The position numbers and the translations under genes are program-made. The notes below the pieces were generated by a model. That model was not told the DNA's origin. It ran no database searches and saw nothing but the letters and a program-made list of their open reading frames with translations. DNA of 64,000 nt from Udeniomyces pyricola (taxonomy: Eukaryota; Basidiomycota; Tremellomycetes; Cystofilobasidiales; Mrakiaceae): the NCBI GenBank assembly GCA_039545295.1, contig BCIK01000026.1, forward strand, positions 151,132 through 215,131, in the 5' to 3' direction. Within the stretch, counting starts at the first letter, position 1, and each line of letters opens with the position of its first letter. This document shows, in pieces, positions 24,101 to 33,900 of the stretch.

Positions 24101-24491
24101 CGTCGTCGCGATCGCTTTCTGCAACGAGATGGCTAATGGGGCCAACTTTGCCCTCGTCCCCCACTGCAACTCGTACTCCAACGGAACCATGTCTGGCCTC
24201 GTCGGCGCCATGGGTAACTTGGGTGGCATCTTCGCAGCCCTGGTATGGAGATTCCATTCGGCAAAGGGCGACGCCTGGTGGTACGTTGCAACCCATTTTG
24301 TTTTTTATTTTCTTGAGGAGCGATACGAATGATGAGCGTGAGATTGTCGCAAGAACTAATATCTTCTCATCCTTGTAATCACTCTTTCTTTAACTGCTTT
24401 TCCTCTTGCCTTGGTCGTTCACAGGATTAACGGTGTCATTGCGGCCGGCATCAACTTTGGCCTTTTGTTCTTCCCCCATCCGAAAGCCTAA
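21189..24491 (+). CDS. crnA: Nitrate/nitrite transporter, NRT2/NarK family (MFS)
   Basis: Imports nitrate and nitrite across the plasma membrane. About a dozen exons give roughly 500 residues with the fungal NRT2 layout. The cytosolic N-terminus ends in [21 protein letters not shown] segments follow, e.g. [19 protein letters not shown] and [19 protein letters not shown]. The first signature is split by an intron: NALVGGW then [18 protein letters not shown] large charged central loop around [18 protein letters not shown] sits between the two six-helix halves. The second signature is [20 protein letters not shown]. It ends [14 protein letters not shown] before TAA. The start [12 protein letters not shown] is the first Met after a pyrimidine-rich leader. 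Its only close neighbour upstream is the divergent nitrite reductase. Confidence 0.95.
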
Positions 24492-26389
24492 CAAACACAC
24501 GTTCAGATCGTTTTTTCTTTTCTTTCATGATCGCGTGGCCTCATCGGATATCCAGCTTCAAATTAATATTCCCCTCAACTTTTTTTTTTCTCCCTCGCGA
24601 GCTCAATCTTGCGAGACCTTCCTTTCTGTCTCTCTTGCATCATTTTTGATCCTTTTTTTTGGGGGGGGGGGAGGGGGGCTACCTGAGTCTATTCTCAGCT
24701 TATGAACTCTCTCCGTCCTTTCTTGCTTTCTTTATGCCTCGGACCCTCATCTTTCAAGTGGCTAGAGTCACTCCACTTTCGTTCTTGTATCTCCCGCAAC
24801 TCATTCATCCCACTTGACAGTCCCACTCTCTTTCTGTGTGAATAATCAACGTGATGATTGTTTAGTACGGTTTCGATCGTTTTTTCTTTGCCATTTCTTC
24901 TTTTTTATGTTTTCTTTCTTAGCCTACGGTGTCTATTGTACGATCATATCATGACTTTTATCGTCTGATGGATGGGAATGGCTAAATTACACGCGTGATA
25001 TATACAGATGGTACTTTATACAACGATTTTGTGAAGAGGCATCGATACATATATATATATACTCCTTGTTAAGCAGCTGATAAATGGGTGTATGTATGGC
25101 GATCGATCATGACACGCAGGCAGGTTCATTTGAGGTGGACGATCAAGATGATGATGAATTGAAGAAGTTGTTGGATGGACCAAGCCCTCAAAGTGTAATT
25201 GATGTGGTGTATCGTTCGAACGTCAGAAAGTAGTCTCGAATGTCTCCATGTAATCCGATACGTACCATGATACACTCGCCAACAACGATAGGATCGTCTG
25301 AAGCGCAAGATCGTAATGAGTCAGAAAAATTTCGAGCGCCGAGAACGAGGCGTGCTCGGGCAAGGCTGCGAACTAAACGAATGATGGGGATTCGGAAAGG
25401 ATAAGTTTCCGAGAGGAGTGTATCTAGACGGGGTGTGATGAACTGAGGAAAGGATGGATCAAAACAATCAACAAGATTTGGTATGAGACTCCAAGCCTTT
25501 CAAGGTATGAGATATCGATTAATAAGTCAGGAAGACGTCGCATCGCTGAAATGAAGATAAATCAACGGACCCGTAAGATAGTGGAAATACGTGTTCCCGT
25601 CTAGATAGGAAAGTGAGCTTATCCCGTTCTTGAAATTTCGGTACCCGGTCAGATGAGGCAACGATCAGAACCTGAGCAACGAGGTATAGTGATATGTAGC
25701 CATACATCTCAGCGAATCTACCGACACAGAAGCAAACATGCGGTCTAGTCTGCCTGAAGACTCACGCATCTTCGAGTTGGTTCAGGACGTTTAAAGGGGA
25801 CCGCTGAAATATGAATGGCAACAGGTGCTGCCCAAAGACTCCATTGTCGATCTGAAACAAACTATGGAAGCAACGCCACTGTCTGTACGCCGCTTGAAGT
25901 GCCCTGGTGCCGGTGCTGCGGCAGGAATTAGCAAGAAAAGATCATCATTGGGTAGAGCTTGACGGTTGAGAAAGGACAAGGAACGGTTGCATCGGTGAAG
26001 ATGTTGAGACGGTCTAGAGATTGTCTCTAGAGCAGTCCATCCTTCGGCCAGAAAGGAATGGTTTTATTGCTGTCAGCGAACTCGAAGCGTGGTGGGGTAT
26101 GCTGAGCTGTCACAATGTAATCAAAACCAACCTGAGTATCTCAAGCTCTGTCACCTGTGAGCTACTCTCCCACCACGCGTTCTCGTGTCCCGTCGTTGTT
26201 CCATCGATACCACCTTTCGGCGGCCCGTGGAATATGGCCAGCGATGTAAGGGTCGGTCTTCGATGGCGTCGTACACGACGCGATCTACGTCCCGCCGGAC
26301 GAGGGTAAGGAGCGCTCTTGGCCAGCCACTACGTGCTGGCATTTGACTTGGGAGAACTATGGGACATGCAATGGGTAGACGCAAACGGA
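24492..26389. other. Long intergenic stretch, possible gene remains
   Basis: The left end is the transporter 3' flank, with a T8-G11 junction at 24653-24671 and (TA)n near 25050-25060. No clear gene follows. On the minus strand between about 26150 and 26340 two overlapping frames look mildly protein-like (for example HIPRAAERWYRWNNDGTRER), which could be a decayed gene, but I cannot name a family. Confidence 0.35.
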
Positions 26390-26785
26390 TCAATGTTGTC
26401 GTCCGAATGATGGACCGTTCGTCAAGGTGACAGCGCAACTTCCTGGCGCATCGTCCACGGTCTTGAGGATGATATCACGAATCTTGTCCTTGGTGTTGCA
26501 GAAGATCTTGGGAACATTGTCGCCATGAATATCAGGATTCGTATGCGACTCGTAATGGTCCTGGGATTACGAAGCATGATAATCAAGAAAGTGGAACCCT
26601 GACGATAGGTGGCTATGCATGCACGTGGTGATGCGGCCGTAGCTCGGTGTGGTGGTTACCAATGATGGCTTCGGTCGATGGACGTCTCGCTTGAACAAGG
26701 GACGAGAGTAATAATAAAACCCTTTGTATGATAAATGAATGATCCTTTGACTTTCTCCTCCAGGTCCATCATTCACCTCGGCCAT
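26390..26785 (-). CDS. Possible small protein (98 aa), unrecognised
   Basis: Two exons (26785-26660 and 26560-26390) with a GT-AG intron in phase 0 give a 98-residue protein from MAEVNDGPGGES to FGRQH and TGA. The second exon reads like real coding sequence (DHYESHTNPDIHGDNVPKIF, then KDKIRDIILKTVDDAPGSCA) with mostly C or T in third positions. I do not recognise the family. There is no signal peptide or membrane segment. It points away from the mitochondrial carrier, whose start is 181 bp to the right. It may equally be the only well-kept part of a larger decayed gene extending left. Confidence 0.35.
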
Positions 26786-26876
26786 CCCCTCGGCCCTATC
26801 TATCTAGCTAGCTATCTATCTATCACTCCACATGACTTCCATGCCCATCTAGTTATCGACCGCATACATCCCTTCG

Positions 26877-26922
26877 ACCACATCACCACATCACCACATC
26901 ACCACATCACCACATCACCACA
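26877..26922. repeat. Tandem octamer ACCACATC, about five copies
   Basis: Five consecutive copies of an 8-bp unit end about 45 bp before the start codon of the mitochondrial carrier, so the repeat probably lies in its 5' UTR or core promoter. Confidence 0.8.
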
Positions 26923-26966
26923 CCCACCCCGTCCACTCCATCCTTCAAACTCAGCCGATATTCGAT

Positions 26967-28769
26967 ATGGAACCCGATCGTCCTCATACGTCATCGGCCC
27001 AATCGTCGATCTTAACCACCATTCCTGCTCTCGGCACCTCATCTACGTCCACCATATCTCTATCCCCTCCTATTTCCTCACTATCCACAGCTACCACCAC
27101 TGCTTCCTCGACCCTCGTTTCGTTCCTTCCAGGTCTCTCATCCGGCCTGACGAAGCTCGTCTTGGGTTACCCTCTCGACACTCTCAAAGTCATCCTTCAA
27201 ACCTCCTCGTCTACCTCTCCTCCTCTCGCCCTCAACTCCACCCAACCCCATATCTCTCCTTCTCCACCCGCTCCACGTTATCCTCTCCTTGCGCTCTTTC
27301 GAGAGACTTCCCGCCGGCAGGGCGGTCTCGGTTCGCTTTACAAAGGAAGTTCGCTCCCGGGTTGGGCATGGGGTTTGACCGATGGCATCCTTCTCAGCGT
27401 TCTGTGGGAAACGAGGCAGGCTCTTTGGAATGGAGGTTCCGGCAGGTTCACCGAGGTCGATCCACGCTATAGAGGATCGGGGGAGGGAGACCAAGAGGAA
27501 GGTCGACGGTTGAGTTTGGGAGGTCATCTGATAGCGGGTTGTATTGCTGGGTTATCGGTGTAAGTCTGAACGGTTGCAGTCATAACACGTATCAACAACA
27601 CATGAGCTCATGAAATTTGACAATCTTGTTCTTTCGTCCGATCCGATTTTGGGGTGGTTCTCGATCCTTCAATGTGCAAATGGACGAGTAGCGTGCCGAT
27701 ATCGCATCCGATAGACCACGTTAAATGTAAGTTGTCGGCCATTCTTTTCTTTTGTTGGGATCCCCTTTCCCTTCCCCCCCCCCCCCCNCTTGACCTTCTC
27801 TCTTCTTGGGATTATAAATTGACGCGTTCTTCTGGTCCCGATGCTGTCATATTCCTGTTAGCGAAAATTCAACACCAAATCCTAACTTCTCTTGCCAGCC
27901 CAACTTCCTCGTCCACACCTCAGCAGTCTCTCGGTCCTCACTTGCCTATACCTTCTCACACATTGCCTATATCGCACCCTCATCACCTTCGAGCAACATC
28001 TATCTGCCCAACTGCTCCTTTCTACCCTCCTTACTCCCATCCTCCATTACACATCATACCCCATCCATACCTTTGTCATCCTCCCCACCAGTCCACCCCC
28101 CTGCTCGCTACGACCCACTCCTTTCATCGATACCTCTCGTCTTGCTCCCCGTCCTCATCATCCCTCCCTCTCCTCTCTTCCTCTTCCTCTCGTTCCTCTA
28201 TGAGTCACTCTTCAACCAAGATGACGCCTTGGCCAACGTTTCTTAGCCTCGTCCATTCAGGCACGCTCTACAAAGCCGTCGGATGGTCGACGCTCATCCG
28301 AGCCGGTCAAGGCGGTCTCTTTCTCACATATGAAATCACCTTGAGGATCCTTCATTCGATCCCACCTCTTCCATCTTTCTCTCCCATCACTACCACTACC
28401 ACTACCACCCACACCACCCGTTCCAACCTGAATTCTTCATCCTCCTCGCTTGAACGTCTTGAGTCTCCTTCGCCTCCTCTCCCACGGGCTTTAGAAACCC
28501 TTCTCGCCGGCTCGTTTGCCTCCCTCCTTTTCTGGTCCGTCTTCCTCCCCATCGATACCCTCAAAGCCCGTCTCCTCACCTCCAATAACCCGAACCTGAC
28601 AACTCGGGAAGTGCTCCAAGAGATTTATCGGTCGAGTGCGGTGCCGAGTTGGAAGAATCTGTATCGGGGTGGGGGAGCGGTGGCGTTGAGAGCGGGGGCA
28701 GTGAATGGGTTGGCGTTGTGTGTGTGGGAAGGCGTATTGAAAGGGTTGGGCGAGAAGAGTTTATCGTGA
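26967..28769 (+). CDS. Mitochondrial carrier (SLC25) family protein, enlarged
   Basis: A solute carrier of the inner mitochondrial membrane; the substrate cannot be told. Three exons (26967-27559, 27692-27726 and 27862-28769) join in phase to 511 residues against the usual 300 or so. All three signatures are visible: YPLDTLKV in repeat 1, HPIDHVKSK in repeat 2 (carried by a 35-nt exon plus the next) and LPIDTLKAR in repeat 3. The ends of repeats also fit (LGSLYKGSSLPGWAWGL and WKNLYRGGGAVALRAGAVNG). Extra length comes from a Ser/Thr-rich N-terminus, a Ser/Pro/His-rich insert of about 110 residues after the second signature and a Thr/Ser insert before repeat 3. One N base (27788) falls inside the second intron and does not affect coding. 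Confidence 0.85.
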
Positions 28770-29320
28770 GAGACTGAGTGGAATGGAGTAGAGAAGGGCA
28801 GAGGGGTGATTTGATGGGGGGAGAAGTTAGAAGAGGAGAAGGGATGATGAATGGATGGATGGATGGATCGATTAAGGATGTGGAGAGGATGTGACGTCGC
28901 GATTGCAGCTTTGGCCCGATTCCTTCGCTTGCAATCTCTTCTTTCGAGTACTCACCATCGTCGACGTCTCTAACATCAATTCGTCACGTTCATATTCCAT
29001 CGCCTCTAAACCCCGATCTGATCGGCCCTTATCCTCTCGTCATTTACGTTCCTTTCCAGGTTCCTTCTGTCTCCCCGTTCCTCCATATTCCATGGGTCTC
29101 TCAAAAACGACCCCGGAACGACCACAAAGAAAAAAAAAAGAAAGAAACCATTCGTCCACCGGAAACTGTCCTTCTCCCTCCCTCCTCTTCGACGTCTCAC
29201 GTCTTCCCCTCAAATCTCATCTTTTTCCCTTATCTCTCTCCCCATGATCATCAAACGCCTCTATAAAACCCTTCCGGCCTTTCTCTCTTACTTCCAGTCC
29301 AACCTTGCCCCCTTTTTTCC

Positions 29321-29351
<31 letters not shown>

Positions 29352-30547
29352 GTTTCTCTTTGGGTCCTTCTTTGACTTGATCAAAACGTACAGTTCCATC
29401 CAACATAGACCTTTTTCATCTCCCCCCGTCGTCGGCCCTGCAGGCTCTCTCTCGCTCTCTCGCTCTCTAGCTCTCTCTCTACCTGTATCTCTGAGATTTT
29501 TTCCTCACTTGCTTCTGACTCCTCCTCACATTCATCTACGTCCCTCTTGTATCATCCAAACTCCTCGCTCGACCTTATTCGAATCAAAATATCAAAATAA
29601 AATAAAATTCACACGAAGTCGTCCGGCCCCACGGCCAGCCCTCTCTTCTTCTTCTTCTTCTCTCCGATCCCCTTCCTTCTTTCCTTCATCAGGCTGGTTA
29701 TTATAACGACGAACCGGGTTCATCACAGTAGATCGTTTCCAACTCTTGCTTGTTTTCGTTTTGTTTTCCTTTCTTTCTTCTTTTTCTTTTCTTTTCTTTT
29801 TTTTTTTGAAAGGGGGGAAGGGGGCGTGCGTTCGCCTCGGCGGTCGCCATCTGCCCTTCTTTTTCGTTTCGTTTTTCATCGAGTTACTATCTATCTATCT
29901 ATCTATCTAGGAACGTACGTACGTACGTACTAGAGACCCACTCGGCTCTGCATTCACTCAAAGGATGAATGACATCGATTCATCCATCTATTCATCTATG
30001 ATCTATCTATTCAGCATACACATATCTATATCATATGCGTTCTACGATATGGATTATAAGCGCTAAACCCAAACGGTAATCATTGGAAACTAGGACGTAG
30101 AACGTTGACCCCTCAACGTACGTCCCAAAAGCTCATAGCCACGTCCATCAAGGTCAATCAATCTCTCTCCCTCTCTCTCTCTCTCTATATATATAGTTTC
30201 GGCATATATGTCACGTCACAGTGACGAGAAATGTTTTCGCATCACGATCCCATGATGAGCAATCACCATATCTCTCACTACATCCTAGTCCGTGGACTCT
30301 TCCAGACGTCCTGAATTTNAACCNTCCCCCCCCCCCCCCCCACGCACGATCACTCGCGAGGGGCAACGTGACGTCCTAAGTGGTTTGTGCGTACGGGTTA
30401 TAAACATATACATATACATACATACATACATACATGAACCTCTAACCCCCCTCCTCCCCCCCCTCGTCCCTCTCCTTACTCGGACAGACTCCTCCCTTAT
30501 ATAACCCCATCTTCTCTTCTCCTTCTCCTCTTTATATATATATATAT
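28770..30547. other. Convergent 3' flanks with microsatellites
   Basis: Lies between two convergent genes and holds no supported coding region. It contains poly-T near 29331-29350, a CTCT/GCTCTCTC stretch near 29440-29480, (TATC)n near 29886-29908, (GTAC)n near 29914-29930, (CATA)n near 30405-30435, and two N bases (30319, 30324) beside a poly-C run. Confidence 0.5.
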
Positions 30548-30891
30548 TTAAACAAACCTCCACTCCCCTTCTGTGCTCCTCCCCAACTCCTCCGCCCACG
30601 TCTCCAACCCTTCCCTTCCAATACACGTCTCTAACGCCTGTGCGATCGAACTCTTCTCCTCGACCGCTGCCATCGGTGAGTTTCCATGGTTAGGTTTGGT
30701 GGTGGGGAGGAAAAGACCGGCACCGGGTCCACCGACGGCAGTGAGGTAAGATGCGAAACCGGCGGCGGTGAGCGTCGAGGTGAGGGTCGTGAGGGTTGAC
30801 GTGGAGAGGTCTGGAAAAAAGAAAGGAGCGGAAAGAGGAAAGGAAGGGGGTGGAGATGAAGAGGGAGAGAGTAGGAGGTAGGAAGGGGGTG

Positions 30892-30958
<67 letters not shown>

Positions 30959-33900
30959 AGGGGGAAAGAAAGAAAGGAATGGAAAAAAAAGAAAAAGAAA
31001 AGGGAAAAAGAACGTGAGTGAGATGGATAGCTTGTTCACTTTGAAAACTTTTTTTTTTTTTTTTTTGCCTTGAGGGGAGAGGAGGCCGTCAAAGAGGAGA
31101 GGAGTGACTCCTAGCCACTTCAAGCCAGAGGGGAAAAGAAACAACAAGAGATAGACAGAAAGAAAGAAAAAAAAAGAACCAGAAACGAAATGAAAAACTT
31201 CGACTTACGATCTGGAACCAATGTAACGGCACATCCACCTCCTCCTGCGCCCGTCAATTTCGTCGCGAGCCCATAAGGCTCTGCTCGGGTCAGAGCGAGG
31301 ATGGATTCGAGCGAAGGGTGGGAGACACCGAGGGTCGCGAGGTGCGCGTGGTTTTGGGTGATGGATAGCTGATGGAGAAGAAGAAGAAGTCAAGACAGGA
31401 AAGAAAGAAGGGGAAGGGAGAGAGGAGGTGAGTGGGGAGATGTATGGAACGAAAGGTGAAAGGAAAATCAAAAGAGGGAGGAGGACAGATGAGAGATTGA
31501 AGGGAGATGAAAAGAAGAAAGAAAAGAACCAAACAGATAGACAAGATAAAACCAGAAGAAGAAGAAAAAGAGAGAAAGAAAGAGAGAGAGAGAGAGAGAG
31601 AGGGAAAAAAGACGATATACGAACTTCTAATCGTTTAATCATTTTCTGCCTCTCTTCTTCCTCCCCACCCCTCCTGCTCTTGCCAACACCACTATCGTCA
31701 TCATCACCACCACCGAGGCATCGTTTAGCTTCGTCCGCGATTCGTTGGATGTCAGTCATGATAGGTCCAACGACGTCAGGTTCGGCCAAGAGTCGGGACG
31801 TGACGTGCGCGACGAGCGTCTTGGTATCCCGTCCGACTCGAGAATCGGTGATGAGGAAACGAATGGACGAAAAGCTTTATCGCGAAGATCATGAAAAGAA
31901 AAAGACAGGGAGAAAAAAAAAGGGGGGGGGATGGAAAGAAACGATGGAATTTGTTAGTAATATTGAACCTTTGTATGTTCTTGCTTTGGTCCTCTTGTTC
32001 TTCTTCTTCTTCCTTCCCTTCTTATTTGGATGACGAGAAGCGACCGGCTGACTAACAGACTGACCGACAAATCCCCGCCGACTCCAAAAAAAAATAATTA
32101 AAACTCCGAACTTACTTTTTCAAACTCTCCATCTGACCCTCTTGTTTCCCTTCGATCCGTCTCCTAAACACCACCGCGCCCCCTCTCACACTGACCGCAT
32201 TATCGATGCCCGACGGATTGCCATGAATCACTTTCTCCGCGAGGAACGCCCATGAATCGATGAGTTTGACCGTGGCTTCGTCGTAGGAGGCCGCCGGCGG
32301 CTGCTGCTGGAGAGAGGACGAAGTGGGAGGTGGAGAGGGGATGAGGTCATGGTGTTTGAGAAGGGCCAGGGCGATACAGGTGGAATAGGCAGCGGAGGAA
32401 CCGAGACCAGCACCCATGGGAAGAGCGGATCGGGCGATAAACGTCAGAGGATGGCTATGATCAAACAAACAAACAAATAAGACGTAAATGAAAAAGAAGG
32501 TTAGCGTCAACGTCTTGAGTGTATTGATTCAACGGATCATTGAGCCATGACAATCGATCTTCCTCTTCTCGATCCTAACCCAGCCCGCCCCTTTCGCCCT
32601 CCCTTGATTTCCAGAATAAGCCCTCCCAAAGACAAAACGAAGAAACTCAAAGCTTCCCCAAAGAAGAAGAAGAAGAGAAAGAACAAGAAGAAGAAAAAAA
32701 ACTGCTTGAAACCGAAAACTTACATGTTCCTTCCTTTGGCTCTTCCCATGACGACTGCCAAATACAAAAACGCACAAACGCTCATTTTCTCCCTCCCACC
32801 CCCCTCCCGTCCGCCCTCGACGAGCTGACCATCCGCCAGAGTCTCGATTTGAGCCATGAGTTCCGGATCGATCGCGTCTGGCGCGACGATGGCGTCCGTT
32901 GGAGAGATGTATGAAGGAAGGGAGGAGAGAGGGAAGGATTGGGTGAAATCGAGGTCGGGAAGAGTGAGGGTTAGAGAAGGTGAGGAGGAAGGGGAAAGGT
33001 GACCGTAACAGCGGAGGGCGACGGAGCCGGCGATTCCGGTCTGACAAAGGGGGAAAGAGACAAGGTGGGTAAGGGACGATGGGAGGACGATCATGACGGA
33101 AGGGAAAGGGGAAGATATGGAGAAAACGACCAGGAAGTCAAGAAGATCAGCAAGAACGACCAAGGTCCCAAACAAAACAAAGAAAAGATGCCAGCCAGCC
33201 AGCCAGCCACAAAATTTAGAGGGAACGACGCAACAGAAAAGAGAACACAAGGAAAAAAAGCAGGGGGAGCATGTTAGTTCATCTTGCTTTTCTCTTCTCT
33301 GCGTCTGACTGTTCTTTCTCCCACTCTCCCAACCCCCTCCTCGAGTTCTCATACGCTATCAATGGGGAGGTCTTTGAAGGAGGTCGATCAGTCGATTGTC
33401 AGACACCGGATCCACGTCAAATGATCGTGTCAACAAAGAAGGAGAGAAAGAAACGAAGGTGAGGTGGATAAGAAAAGGGAAAAGAACAAAAAGAGGAAGG
33501 GCGAAACAAAGAGAGAACATCTATAGAAGCCCTCTCGCCCAGAAATTTAAGGTTTCAAGCAGAGCAGAATGAGAGGTATGAGACCAGGAAGAGAAAGGTT
33601 GGAAAGGAGAGGGGAGAAGGAGGGGTGGAGGACGAGGATTGTGAAAGGAGTAGCGAAGAAATGAACGGTGTACAACGGGAAGAGGAGAAAGGGCAAGATG
33701 ACGAGAACGAGATGGAAGGAAGAAGATATCGATCCGCGATGAAAAAGCATGACCCCTTTTTGAGATGAGAACAAACATAGGCAAGGCGATGCGATCCGAG
33801 AGGCAAACAAACTCATCGACAAATTTACGAGGTGGGATGGGGAAAAGGCCAGACCGAGACAGGGCGCATGACTCGGTCGGATGAGACCACCGAGGTGATG

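Noticed and set aside
26876..26930. CRISPR-like short repeats
   Set aside because: The octamer copies are directly adjacent with no spacers, and the window is eukaryotic nuclear DNA.
30796..31017. Plus-strand frame of Arg-Glu repeats
   Set aside because: It is the GA microsatellite in an intron of the minus-strand fusion gene.
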